DNA of 64,000 nt, from NCBI RefSeq assembly GCF_009755815.1, contig NZ_WRPK01000007.1, forward strand, positions 124,001-188,000, written 5' to 3'. The translations under genes and the position numbers were made by a program. Shown piece after piece: positions 43,785-52,069 of the stretch (position 1 is the first letter of the stretch; every line of letters begins with the position of its first letter). A model generated the notes under the pieces. It saw only the letters and a program-made list of their open reading frames with translations, was not told where the DNA came from and did not search any database. This DNA is from Flavisphingomonas formosensis (GTDB lineage Bacteria > Pseudomonadota > Alphaproteobacteria > Sphingomonadales > Sphingomonadaceae).

Positions 43785-43951
43785 AGTTCGAGACGGTAGC
43801 GCAACTTTCGGAAGACTTGCATTGTCCTTCCGGCACAGCATTTCGTCCTTGCGCCGGTCTTGCGCCGCTTTGCGAGGCCGGTCCGCTCGATTAGGATCGC
43901 CCATCCGGCACGGCGCGGGCCTCAGCCCCGATCAGATGCGGAGGAGAGGAT

Positions 43952-45952
43952 ATGGCGACCGAGATCAAGTCGTTCTGCCGGGTCTGCACGTCGGCGTGCG
44001 GCCTCGTCGTGGAGGTGGAGGGCCAGCAGGTGCTGCGCGTGCGCGGCGACACCGATCATCCGCTGACCCAAGGCTATAGCTGCTCGAAGGGCAGGGGACT
44101 TCCGCGCGTCCATCACGGCCCCGACCGCCTGCTCCATCCCCGGATCCGCCGGGACGGCGCGCTCGTCCGCGCGGATTGGGAGGAGGCGCTCGACGATCTC
44201 GCGGACAAGCTCCGCCGAATCATCGACAGCGACGGGCCGCAGGCGATCGGCATCTTCCTCGGCGGGGGCGGCTATATGGATGCCGCCGCCTATCATGTGG
44301 CGCGCGCCATCCCCGCCGCGCTCGGCACGCCGGCGGTCTATAGCGACATGTCGGTCGACGTCATGTCGAAGATGCTGGTGTCGGAGATGATGGCCGGCAT
44401 CGGCGGCATGATGAGCCGGCCCGATTTCGCCCGCTGCCGGATGATCCTCTACATCGGCACCAATCCGGTGGTCTCGCACGGCCATACCTCGATGCTCAAC
44501 GTGCCCGCCGCGCGGCTGCGCGAGGCGGTGGCGCAGGGCGAGGTCTGGGTGCTCGATCCGCGCCGCACCGAGACGGCGGCCAAGGCCAACCGCCATCTCA
44601 TGCCGCGGCCGGGCAGCGACTATGCGATACTCGCCTGGCTGATCCGCGAGCTGCTGCAGGACGGCGCCGATCACGCCTATCTGGCGGCGCATGCGCAAGG
44701 GCTGGACGGATTGGCCGCCGCCGTCGCCCCCTTCGATCTGTCGCGTGCCGAGGCGGTTTCGGGCATCGCCGCGGCGGACCTTCAGGACCTGCTCGCCGCC
44801 GTGCGCCGTGCCGGCCGGCTCTGCGTCGAGACCGGCACGGGCATCTCGATGTCGCGCGCCGCCAACGTCACCCAGTGGCTGAGCTGGGCGCTGATGATCG
44901 TCACCGGCTCGCTCGACCGGGAGGGCGGCGCCTGGATCAATCCGGGCTTCCTCGCCCAGATCGACCGGCAGGAGATTCCCGCCGCTCCGCCCGAGGGCTG
45001 GCGCATGCCGGGCCCGCGCAGCCGGCCCGAGCTTCTGACGGTGCTGGGCGAATATCCCTCCGCCGCGATTCCCGACGAGATCGAGGCGGGCCATTTGCGC
45101 GCGATCCTCAACATGAGCGGCAATCTCGCCACCTGCCTGCCGCAGACCGATCGCACCCTGGCCGCGCTCGCCCGGCTGGAGGTGCTGGCAACGGTGGAGA
45201 TCATCGAGACCGCCACGACGGCCGTTTCCACCCATGTCTTCCCGGCGAAGGACCAGCTCGAGCGTGCCGACCTGCCGCTTGCCGTCGACGTCTCCTTTCC
45301 GGCCGTCGCCAGCCAATATACCCCCGCGGTGGTCTCGCCGCCGCCGGGCATGCGCTCCTACTGGTGGACGATGGCGCAGCTCGGCAAAAGGCTCGGCCAT
45401 GATTTCCTGCCGGGCCTCGATCCCGATACCGCCAGCGACGAGGATGTGCTGGCGCATATCGCCGCGCGCGGACGCCACGGCATCGATCGGCTGCGTCAGG
45501 AACGCTATGTCGTCGACGCGCCGGTCGCGATCGGATGGCTGGAGCGCTTCGCCGACGGTCTCGGCGGCTGGCGCCTGGCCCCACAGCCGCTGGTCGACCA
45601 GCTCGCCGAGATGGAGCCGCCCGCGCCGCTGGTGCTGATCCCCCGCCGTCAGCGCCATCACATCAACTCCCGGATCATGGACCCACGCGACCACCCCTCG
45701 ATCCTGCTCAGCCCCGAGGATGCGGCCGATGCCGGCCTCACCGACGGCGCGCCCGCGATCGTGCGCAGCGCCCATGGCGCGATCGAAGGCGTGGTCGAGC
45801 TCGACCGCACCCTGCAGCGCGGGGTGATGACCGTGCCGCACGGCTTCGCCGGCCCCTATAATGTCAACCAGCTCACCAGCTGCGACGATGTCGACCCGCT
45901 CACCGGCATGCCGCGCATGTCGGGCCTGGCCGTCTCGGTCAGCGCGGTCTGA
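43952..45952 (+). CDS. Molybdopterin-dependent oxidoreductase with 4Fe-4S site
   Basis: A 666-residue DMSO-reductase-family catalytic subunit. An N-terminal 4Fe-4S motif uses cysteines 9, 12, 16 and 44 (CRVCTSAC, GYSCSKG). Molybdopterin-binding stretches follow (ILYIGTNPVVSHGHTSML, VWVLDPRRTETAAKANRH), and the C-terminal molydopterin-dinucleotide domain starts near 550 (LVLIPRRQRHHINSRIMD). No twin-arginine signal is seen, so it is probably cytoplasmic. There are no partner FeS or membrane subunits nearby. AGGAGAGG precedes the ATG. The substrate is unknown. Confidence 0.93.
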   Translation: MATEIKSFCRVCTSACGLVVEVEGQQVLRVRGDTDHPLTQGYSCSKGRGLPRVHHGPDRLLHPRIRRDGALVRADWEEALDDLADKLRRIIDSDGPQAIGIFLGGGGYMDAAAYHVARAIPAALGTPAVYSDMSVDVMSKMLVSEMMAGIGGMMSRPDFARCRMILYIGTNPVVSHGHTSMLNVPAARLREAVAQGEVWVLDPRRTETAAKANRHLMPRPGSDYAILAWLIRELLQDGADHAYLAAHAQGLDGLAAAVAPFDLSRAEAVSGIAAADLQDLLAAVRRAGRLCVETGTGISMSRAANVTQWLSWALMIVTGSLDREGGAWINPGFLAQIDRQEIPAAPPEGWRMPGPRSRPELLTVLGEYPSAAIPDEIEAGHLRAILNMSGNLATCLPQTDRTLAALARLEVLATVEIIETATTAVSTHVFPAKDQLERADLPLAVDVSFPAVASQYTPAVVSPPPGMRSYWWTMAQLGKRLGHDFLPGLDPDTASDEDVLAHIAARGRHGIDRLRQERYVVDAPVAIGWLERFADGLGGWRLAPQPLVDQLAEMEPPAPLVLIPRRQRHHINSRIMDPRDHPSILLSPEDAADAGLTDGAPAIVRSAHGAIEGVVELDRTLQRGVMTVPHGFAGPYNVNQLTSCDDVDPLTGMPRMSGLAVSVSAV

Positions 45953-45980
45953 TTCATCCTCGCGTGCGGGGAGGATGAAT
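45952..45980. terminator. Hairpin ATTCATCCTC/GAGGATGAAT after the oxidoreductase
   Basis: ATTCATCCTC at 45952-45961 pairs with GAGGATGAAT at 45971-45980. It begins at the last base of the stop codon. The arms match the ends of the CTTCATCCTCCCC repeat family, so it is probably a shortened repeat working as a terminator. Confidence 0.6.
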
Positions 45981-45989
45981 AAGCCAATC

Positions 45990-46017
45990 CCCGGCCCCGG
46001 CAGGTGCCGGGGCCGGG
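45990..46017. terminator. GC-rich hairpin between convergent genes
   Basis: CCCGGCCCCGGCA at 45990-46002 pairs perfectly with TGCCGGGGCCGGG at 46005-46017. It lies just before the tuf stop at 46024, so it can serve as a bidirectional terminator for the oxidoreductase and the convergent tuf gene. Confidence 0.65.
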
Positions 46018-46023
46018 AACCGT

Positions 46024-47211
46024 TCAGCCGGTGACCTCCGTCACCAGGCCCGCGCCAACGGTGCGGCCGCCTTCACGCAACGCGAAGCGCACACCGGGCT
46101 CGATGCCGACGGGCTTGTTGAGCGTGAAGCGGATCTCCGCCTGATCGCCCGGCGACACCTCGCCGCCATCCTCGACCTGGATGACGCCGGTGACGTCGGT
46201 CACCCCGAAGAAGAATTGCGGGCGGTAGCCGCTCGCGAACGGCGTGTGACGGCCGCCTTCCTCGCGCGTGAGGACGAAGATCCGGGCGCTGCCCATCGTC
46301 CGCGCCTTGATCACGCCGGGGGCGCTCAGCACCTGGCCGCGCACCACATCGTCGCGCTTCAGGCCGCGCAGCAACAGGCCGACGTTCATGCCCGCCCGGG
46401 CCTCCGATATGTCCTTCCGGAAGGCCTGGGTGCCGGTCACGATCACCGGTGCGCCCTCATTGTCGCGGCCGATGATCTCGACGGCGTCGCCCACCTTGAG
46501 CACCCCGCGCTCGACCCGGCCGGAAACGACCGTGCCGCGGCCCGGAATGGTGTGCACGCCCTCGATCGGCATCAGGAACGGGCCGTCATAGTCCCGGACG
46601 GGGTCCGGAACATGCGCGTCCAACGCCGCGACGAGGTCGACGATCGCCCGCACGTCGGGATGGTCGAGATCGCCGCGCCGCGCCGCCTCGATCGCGCCGA
46701 GCGCGCTGCCGAAGACGAACGGCGCGTCGGCATAGCCCTGCGAAGCGAGCAGTTCGCCCGTCTCCAGCTGGATGAGCGCCTTCATGTCGTCGTGATCGGA
46801 CGGATCGAGCATGTCCATCTTGTTCACGAACACCACGATGTGACGGACATTCACCTGCCGCGCGAGCAGGACATGCTCGATCGTCTGCTTCGCCGCGCCC
46901 TTGGTGGCGTCGACGAGCAGGATCGCGCCGTCCATCTGCGAGGCGCCGGTGATCATGTTCTTCACATAATCGGCGTGGCCGGGACAATCGATGTGGGCAT
47001 AGTGCCGGGTCTCGGACTCATATTCCACATGCGCGGTGTTGATGGTGATGCCGCGGGCCTTCTCCTCCGGGGCCTTGTCGATCTGGTCGAACGATAGGCC
47101 CTTTCCGCCCAGCCGCGCCGCCTGGACCAGGGTGATGGCCGAGGTCAGCGTGGTCTTGCCGTGATCGACATGGCCGATCGTGCCGACATTGACATGGGTC
47201 TTGATAGACAT
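46024..47211 (-). CDS. tuf: Divergent elongation factor Tu paralogue
   Basis: A 395-residue EF-Tu with all GTPase motifs: GHVDHGKT 13-20, RGITI 53-57, DCPGH 75-79 (catalytic His79), NKMD 130-133 and GSALGA 168-173. It departs from ordinary EF-Tu in many places. The A76-binding loop normally GVEMF reads GTQAF (260-264), Arg333 of the E. coli protein is Gly336, and Arg116 is Ile. Residues where kirromycin-resistance changes map in E. coli (120, 124, 316, 329, 375) look unchanged. It is not in a ribosomal-protein operon. It stands alone behind a long structured leader and is probably a conditionally used second EF-Tu. Confidence 0.92.
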   Translation of the reverse strand: MSIKTHVNVGTIGHVDHGKTTLTSAITLVQAARLGGKGLSFDQIDKAPEEKARGITINTAHVEYESETRHYAHIDCPGHADYVKNMITGASQMDGAILLVDATKGAAKQTIEHVLLARQVNVRHIVVFVNKMDMLDPSDHDDMKALIQLETGELLASQGYADAPFVFGSALGAIEAARRGDLDHPDVRAIVDLVAALDAHVPDPVRDYDGPFLMPIEGVHTIPGRGTVVSGRVERGVLKVGDAVEIIGRDNEGAPVIVTGTQAFRKDISEARAGMNVGLLLRGLKRDDVVRGQVLSAPGVIKARTMGSARIFVLTREEGGRHTPFASGYRPQFFFGVTDVTGVIQVEDGGEVSPGDQAEIRFTLNKPVGIEPGVRFALREGGRTVGAGLVTEVTG

Positions 47212-47223
47212 GGTCTTTCTCCT

Positions 47224-47240
47224 GCCCCCATCGTGGGGGC
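47224..47240 (-). promoter_or_regulatory. Hairpin abutting the tuf ribosome site
   Basis: On the transcript, GCCCCCA-CGA-TGGGGGC forms a 7-base stem that ends one base before AGGAG, the tuf ribosome-binding site (ATG at 47211). Stacking this stem against the site could restrict ribosome access. It may be a translational control element. Confidence 0.45.
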
Positions 47241-47250
47241 TTTCGAGTTG

Positions 47251-47287
47251 CCGTGCGGGCCCGGTTGGCCTGACTGGGCTCGCACGG
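47251..47287 (-). promoter_or_regulatory. Long stem in the tuf leader
   Basis: CCGTGCGGGCCC at 47251-47262 pairs with GGGCTCGCACGG at 47276-47287 (12 pairs with one G-U) around a 13-base loop. Next to it, 47296-47309 is the perfect palindrome ATTGGCGCGCCAAT. Both lie between the second terminator and the tuf start. Confidence 0.45.
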
Positions 47288-47345
47288 CGGTTGGCATTGG
47301 CGCGCCAATTCGGTGGAGGGCCGGCGCGCACGGCGCGTGCGGCCC

Positions 47346-47386
47346 AAAAAGCAAAAGGCTCGCCGGGCGGGACCCGGCGAGCCTTT
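47346..47386 (-). terminator. Rho-independent terminator 2 in the tuf leader
   Basis: On the minus strand AAAGGCTCGCCGGG pairs with CCCGGCGAGCCTTT (14 pairs, 5-base loop), followed by TTGCTTTTT. This is a textbook intrinsic terminator placed between the 28-codon ORF and tuf, about 135 bases before the tuf start. Confidence 0.85.
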
Positions 47387-47450
47387 CTCGAAGCGTCGAA
47401 GGCCGGGTTCCGTCAGGCGGACGGTCCCCAGGCAGAAACGGCGTGGGGCG

Positions 47451-47537
47451 TCAGAAGGCGATGCGCCATAGTCCGGCGCCGGCGCATGGGGCGCCGTCGC
47501 TCGGGTTCATGGCATTGATCGTTTCGGCACGGGCCAT
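47451..47537 (-). CDS. 28-codon leader ORF upstream of tuf
   Basis: ATG at 47537 is preceded by AAAGGAG at ideal spacing, and the frame ends in TGA at 47451-47453. The peptide begins MARAETINAMNPSDG, contains one Cys (residue 18) and ends GAGLWRIAF. It lies precisely between two intrinsic terminators on the same strand. It could be a leader peptide whose translation controls readthrough into tuf, or a small secreted or modified peptide. I recognise no family. Confidence 0.5.
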   Translation of the reverse strand: MARAETINAMNPSDGAPCAGAGLWRIAF

Positions 47538-47577
47538 GGCCCAGCTCCTTTCGGTGCGGCGCGCTGCGGGCGCCATG

Positions 47578-47609
47578 AAAAAACCCTGGAGGCTCGGGCC
47601 GTCCAGGGT
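47578..47609 (-). terminator. Rho-independent terminator 1 (attenuator) in the tuf leader
   Basis: On the minus strand ACCCTGGA pairs with TCCAGGGT around an 11-base loop, followed directly by TTTTTT. The 3' arm overlaps GCCTCC (complement of 47588-47593), which could instead pair with GGAGGC further upstream. That makes an antiterminator alternative possible. Confidence 0.75.
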
Positions 47610-47621
47610 CTTTGTAGACAA

Positions 47622-47640
47622 AGGAGGCCGTTCGCCTCCT
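47622..47640 (-). promoter_or_regulatory. First hairpin of the tuf leader, alternative pairing partner
   Basis: AGGAGGC and GCCTCCT form a 7-base stem with a 5-base loop. The 5' GGAGGC can alternatively pair with GCCTCC inside terminator 1 (47588-47593). A neighbouring CTTTG-TCTA-CAAAG stem overlaps it by two bases. The layout resembles classical attenuators with mutually exclusive stems. Confidence 0.5.
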
Positions 47641-47830
47641 GCAAGCAGAAGACGCGTCAGATTTCGATATGATATACTAGGCGGTCGCCGACATTACCTG
47701 CCGGTGTTCCTAGTCCTTTTTCATGTCCGACTGCTGGCATCTATGTCTGATCCTTGAAAACTGTTCTGCCCGTTATCACCGAAAGTCGGGCATTTCAAGC
47801 AGTGCTCGCGGGGGTGGCGCAGAATGAGCA
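47641..47830. other. Probable promoter region of the tuf leader
   Basis: No gene is supported here. On the minus strand the AT-rich TATATCATATC (about 47665-47676) is the best -10 candidate in an otherwise GC-rich region. A matching -35 is weak. ACTAGG (47676) and CCTAGT (47709) form an inverted pair around the putative promoter. The DUF3089 gene ends at 47831. Confidence 0.4.
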
Positions 47831-48958
47831 TCAATGCTTTGCCCATGTCCGCGTTTCGGCGTCGATGAGGTCGAGCATATTGCCCTGGGCCAGGTTGATA
47901 TCGAGCCGGTGCAAGCCCCAGCCCGGCATCGCCGACGTCCGCTGAAGCACCTCGTGCAGCAGGCCGGCAAAGGGCGTATCCTGCACCGATATGCTGAGCA
48001 CGTTTCCGTCCGCATCCGAGACGCAGCGTGCCGATAGCTGTCCCACCACCTTCACCCACGGCGGATCGTCGTCCGGCGCCATTTTCGGCTTGGGCAGATA
48101 GGCCTCGAGCATCCCGTCGCCACCGCCCGGTGCGGCCGGGTTGACGCAGGCGGCGACCAGCCCCGCCCGTCGGTTGCGTCCGAACGCGCGCGTCGGGCTC
48201 GTGTCGTCGGCGGCATAGCTGCTCCACGTATAGACGCAGCCGGTCTGATCCGCGCCGGCGCAGAGCGGGATGTGCTTGAACGTGCCGCCGATCGTGGCGT
48301 GATCCGGTACCAGCAGCCCCGGATCGCCGGCCAGCATGATCGAGACGATCCGCTTCTGCGCCGGCTTGCCGTCGATCTCGGCGGCGATCAGGTGCTGGAG
48401 CAGGATCGTGCCCTGGCTGTGGCCGATCAGGACCACGCCGCGTCCATGATTGTCGTGCGCCAGATACCAGGTCCAGGCATCGAGCACGTCCCGATAGGGC
48501 AGGCTCTTGTCGGTCGCGGGATCGCCGGCCAGCCGCTTGAACAGGGCGGCAAGGGTCACCTGGCGATAAAGCGGTACGAACAGCCGGCATCGCGAGGCAA
48601 GCCGCCCGGCCTGGGCGCGTGCAACCCTCACCAGTTCCGGGCTGGGCGTCATGTCGGCATAGCTGCCCTGCTCGCGTGAGGCGGTCGGATAGACGTAGAA
48701 ACAGTCGATCGGCGGATCGGCCGCCGGAACGAACGCCTCGCGCCGGCGCGTGCCCTCGCCGGACACGATCATCGCGTCCAGCCCGTCGGTGCAGGGTCCT
48801 TCGCTCCCTGGCCGGCAAAGCCAGGATGCGGGCGCGCCATAATCGACCGGCGTAGGGGCAGGAGGCTCGGCAGCAGCGGTTTGAGCCGCGGCCAGAGCGG
48901 GCCACAGCGAAATCAGGACAAGGAGCAGCAGTACGCGAATCCGGTCGATCGAAACCAT
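47831..48958 (-). CDS. DUF3089 alpha/beta hydrolase, exported
   Basis: A 375-residue protein with a signal peptide (about 1-25, ending ALAAA-Q) and the DUF3089 lipase/esterase-like domain. The nucleophile elbow is GHSQG (VVLIGHSQGTILL, about residue 175), and the late His is in GWGLHRLDINLAQGN. Several cysteines (CRPG, CTDG, CFYVYP) suggest disulfides in the periplasm. The substrate is unknown. It lies upstream of the tuf leader on the same strand but is separated from it by the leader's own promoter region. Confidence 0.9.
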   Translation of the reverse strand: MVSIDRIRVLLLLVLISLWPALAAAQTAAAEPPAPTPVDYGAPASWLCRPGSEGPCTDGLDAMIVSGEGTRRREAFVPAADPPIDCFYVYPTASREQGSYADMTPSPELVRVARAQAGRLASRCRLFVPLYRQVTLAALFKRLAGDPATDKSLPYRDVLDAWTWYLAHDNHGRGVVLIGHSQGTILLQHLIAAEIDGKPAQKRIVSIMLAGDPGLLVPDHATIGGTFKHIPLCAGADQTGCVYTWSSYAADDTSPTRAFGRNRRAGLVAACVNPAAPGGGDGMLEAYLPKPKMAPDDDPPWVKVVGQLSARCVSDADGNVLSISVQDTPFAGLLHEVLQRTSAMPGWGLHRLDINLAQGNMLDLIDAETRTWAKH

Positions 48959-49417
48959 CGGACACCTCTATTTTCGCGCCGTGCCCCGATAGCGCAAATC
49001 GTGGCGGTGCAACATCCTGTGCGACGCCTTGCTGGGTATATTGGTCGCCTCCGGCCTGCCGAGCGTGGCGATCCATCATTGCCCGGTGGATCAGGCCGCT
49101 AAGATCGAGGCGGCGCTGCGCCCTGACGCTCGACCCGTCGGAGGAGAGGCGCCTGATTGCGACGTGCTGAAACAGACCAGGGGCGCGCCCGCTCGCCGCC
49201 ATCGCGGGAAAATGAGGCAGGCCGTGGGCGGAGGATTCGACAGCGGCCCGCGCGCTGGCTAAGGGCGCCGTTCGATCGGCCCGATTCGGAAACGCCGGAC
49301 CCCGGGGCGATCGCGTGTGGCGTCGGGGGCAATGGAGCGGCTCTGCCGGGCTTCGTTTCCTTGACAGGGTAGGCGTACGGCGATTCGATGCCGTCTCCGT
49401 CGGGGGGCCGGAAGACG
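48959..49417. other. Intergenic stretch without supportable gene
   Basis: A 459-base divergent gap between the DUF3089 gene and the diguanylate cyclase. Several short open frames cross it on both strands, but none has a ribosome site, a signal sequence or recognisable domains. It presumably contains both promoters. I see no clear repeat or palindrome. Confidence 0.45.
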
Positions 49418-50692
49418 ATGATGGGCACTTTTGTCCTGCTCGCGCAGGCGCTGCTCTATTTCTCGGTGATGACGCTGCTGTTCCACAGCCGCCGTCGTCT
49501 CGGCATCGGGGTGTTCGTCTGCGCGCTCGGCGTGATGCATTTCCTCGAAACCTATCTCGCCGCGGTCTTCTTCATCGAGCTTCCCTTCGGACTGATCTCG
49601 CCGGGCTCGACCGTGATGTTCTCCGGCAAGCTGGCGATGATCCTGCTGCTCTACATTCGCGAGGATGCCGAGACGGTGCGCCAGCCGATCTACGGCCTGT
49701 TGATCGGCAACATGCTCATGGTGGCGCTTGCCTTCATCCTGCGTTTCTACACGCCGGTGCCGATGAACGGCTATAATCCGGATCTCAATCTGCTCGATCA
49801 GCTTGGCGCGCTCATGGTCTGGGGGACGGCTCTGCTGTTTGTCGACAGCCTGGGCCTCATCATGATCTATGAGCGGTTGGGACGGCTGTTCGGCAGCCAT
49901 CCGGTGATGCGTGCGTCGATCGCGCTGATCCTCGTGCTCACCTTCGATCAGCTCATGTTCTACCAGGGGCTGCGGATCATCTCCGGCGCGCCGCCCAGCG
50001 CACTGCTCGGCGGCTGGCTGGCGAAATCCGGCGCGGCGATCGTCTATTCGCTTCTCATCGCGGCCTATCTGCGCTGGTTCGAGCCGGTGGTGATGTCGCG
50101 GGACGGAACGGAGCGCCTCTCCGACCTGTTCGGAAAGCTGACCTATCGCCATCGCTACGAGGCGCTGCTCGAGCGGTCCGGCATCGACGCGCTGACCGGC
50201 GTGGCGGATCGCAGCCGCTTCGAGGCGATCGCGCAGTCCAGCGTCGCGCGCGCGCTGGCCGAGCAGAGGCCGCTCAGCGTCGCGATCGTCGACGTCGATC
50301 ATTTCAAGGATATCAACGATCGCTACGGCCACGTCACCGGCGACGACGTGCTGCGCCGCATCGCCGAAACGCTGCGCAAGTCGGTCCGTGCCAGCGACCA
50401 GGTGTTCCGTTACGGTGGCGAGGAATTCGTCGTGCTGTGCGAGGGCATGAGCCATGAGGTGGCGATGGCGCATGCCGAGCGGCTGCGCCGGTCGGTGCCG
50501 GCGGCGCTGGAGAACACGCTCGCGATCACGCCCACGGTCAGCATCGGCGTGGCGACCGCGCCGACGGACGGCGCCAATATATTGGAGCTGATCCACCATG
50601 CCGATCTGCATCTCTACGAGGCCAAGCGGCTGGGGCGGAACCGGGTGGTGGGCAATCGGCCGGCCGACAGGCTGAATCCTGCTTTGTCTTGA
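49418..50692 (+). CDS. Membrane-bound diguanylate cyclase
   Basis: A 424-residue protein. The N-terminal half has about six or seven transmembrane helices (to about residue 230). The C-terminal GGDEF domain carries the active GGEEF at 333-337 (FRYGGEEFVVL) and the inhibitory I-site RASD at 324-327, so it should make cyclic di-GMP with product feedback. The start is at the MMGTF pair at 49418, after GGAAGACG. There is no EAL domain. A GC-rich hairpin follows the gene. Confidence 0.94.
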   Translation: MMGTFVLLAQALLYFSVMTLLFHSRRRLGIGVFVCALGVMHFLETYLAAVFFIELPFGLISPGSTVMFSGKLAMILLLYIREDAETVRQPIYGLLIGNMLMVALAFILRFYTPVPMNGYNPDLNLLDQLGALMVWGTALLFVDSLGLIMIYERLGRLFGSHPVMRASIALILVLTFDQLMFYQGLRIISGAPPSALLGGWLAKSGAAIVYSLLIAAYLRWFEPVVMSRDGTERLSDLFGKLTYRHRYEALLERSGIDALTGVADRSRFEAIAQSSVARALAEQRPLSVAIVDVDHFKDINDRYGHVTGDDVLRRIAETLRKSVRASDQVFRYGGEEFVVLCEGMSHEVAMAHAERLRRSVPAALENTLAITPTVSIGVATAPTDGANILELIHHADLHLYEAKRLGRNRVVGNRPADRLNPALS

Positions 50693-50729
50693 GACCCGTC
50701 GGTCTTTCGTCGCGCCAGCCGGAAAAAGG

Positions 50730-50760
50730 GCGGCCCGGCAACGAGACGCCGCCGGGCCGC
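50730..50760 (+). terminator. GC-rich hairpin after the diguanylate cyclase
   Basis: GCGGCCCGGC at 50730-50739 pairs with GCCGGGCCGC at 50751-50760 around an 11-base loop, 38 bases past the stop codon. There is no T-run, so termination strength is uncertain. Confidence 0.55.
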
Positions 50761-50932
50761 AGGGACGGGAAGGGTCGTGGTCTTCCCGTCGGGTCGCATC
50801 GATGATCCTAGGGAGTCGCGGCGCCGGCGCTGTGATCTGCATCGCAGTGCAGCGAAATATTGTCCGAGCCTGCCGGTGCCCCGGCGGAACCGCGCGTGGC
50901 CGGTCGGTGTCTTCCTCCGCAGGGAGAGGTGA

Positions 50933-52057
50933 ATGAGCCGGATCCTGGTTCTCGGCGGCTATGGCGGGTTCGGCGCGCGCCTTTCTCGCCGGCTGGCGGC
51001 ACGAGGACATGCAGTGCTGGTCGCCGGGCGTAGGGGGGATGCGGCTGCCGAATATTGCCGGTCGGTCCCCGGCGCGACGCCCGTGGCGATGAACCGCAAC
51101 GGCAACGTCGCACAGCAGCTCGCCGGCCTCCGCCCCGATCTGCTGATCGATGCGGCGGGGCCGTTCCAGGCGAGCGGCTATCAGGTGGTGCAGGCCTGCA
51201 TCGACACGGGCGTCCCCTATCTCGATCTCGCCGACGGGCGGGATTTCGTCGGCGGCATCGCCGGCTTCGACGCCGCGGCGCGCGCGGCCGGGGTCGCCGT
51301 GATTTCGGGAGCGTCCAGCGTGCCTGCGCTGTCCGGTGCGGTGGCCCGGTCGCTGGCGGCGGACATGGCGCGCGTGTCCGATGTCGAAAGCGTGATCAGC
51401 GCATCGAACCGCGCGACGGCGGGGCTGTCGGTCGCCACGGCGATCCTCAGCTATGTGGGCCAGCCCGTCCGGCTGTGGAGCGGTGCGGAATGGGAGACGG
51501 CCTATGGCTGGCAGAGCTTGCGGCGGCAGGCCTTCGCGCTGCGCGGGAAGACGCTGTTCACCCGCTGGGTCGCGCTCGCCGAGGTGCCTGATCACGCTAT
51601 CGTGCCGGCGATGCTGCCTGGTGAGCCAAGGACGGTCTTTCGTGCCGGGCCGGAATTCGCCTTCCAGACGATCGGCCTGTGGCTGCTGAGCTGGCCGGTC
51701 CGCTGGCGTCTGCTCTCCTCGATCGCGCCGCTGGCGCCCCATATGCGGCGTTTGCATGGGCTCACCGCAGGCTGGGGCGGGGACCGGTCGGCCATGGCCG
51801 TGACCGTGGACGGCTGGGTGGAGGGGCGGGCCGTCCGCAGGCGCTGGACGTTGGTCGCCGATCGCGGCGATGGCCCGGAGATCCCGACCATGGCTGCGGA
51901 GCTGCTTGCCGAAATGATCGTGGAAGGGCGGCTACTCTCCGGTGCCGGCCATGCCGCAACCCTGCTGGCGCTCGATCAGTTCGCGCCGCTTTTTGCCGAT
52001 CGCGCGATCACGACGGAGATAGTGGAAGAGCCGATCCGATCCCTTCGCCAGCGATAG
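50933..52057 (+). CDS. Saccharopine-dehydrogenase-like NAD(P)-binding protein
   Basis: A 374-residue protein with an N-terminal Rossmann fold (ILVLGGYGGFGARLSRRLAARG, residues 4-25) followed by LLIDAAGPFQASGYQVVQACI and YLDLADGRDFV, typical of saccharopine-dehydrogenase-like or trans-acting enoyl-reductase-like proteins. The substrate is unknown. AGGGAGAGG precedes the ATG. It is convergent with uup (12-base gap). Confidence 0.9.
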   Translation: MSRILVLGGYGGFGARLSRRLAARGHAVLVAGRRGDAAAEYCRSVPGATPVAMNRNGNVAQQLAGLRPDLLIDAAGPFQASGYQVVQACIDTGVPYLDLADGRDFVGGIAGFDAAARAAGVAVISGASSVPALSGAVARSLAADMARVSDVESVISASNRATAGLSVATAILSYVGQPVRLWSGAEWETAYGWQSLRRQAFALRGKTLFTRWVALAEVPDHAIVPAMLPGEPRTVFRAGPEFAFQTIGLWLLSWPVRWRLLSSIAPLAPHMRRLHGLTAGWGGDRSAMAVTVDGWVEGRAVRRRWTLVADRGDGPEIPTMAAELLAEMIVEGRLLSGAGHAATLLALDQFAPLFADRAITTEIVEEPIRSLRQR

Positions 52058-52069
52058 CGCCGGAAACGC

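Noticed and set aside
47161-47757. Rightward open frames through the tuf leader
   Set aside because: They run antisense to the terminators and ribosome sites, which are clearly oriented leftward; no domains or ribosome sites support them.
49259-51757. An 832-residue leftward open frame opposite the diguanylate cyclase
   Set aside because: It is antisense to two recognisable genes, has biased composition and no known domain.
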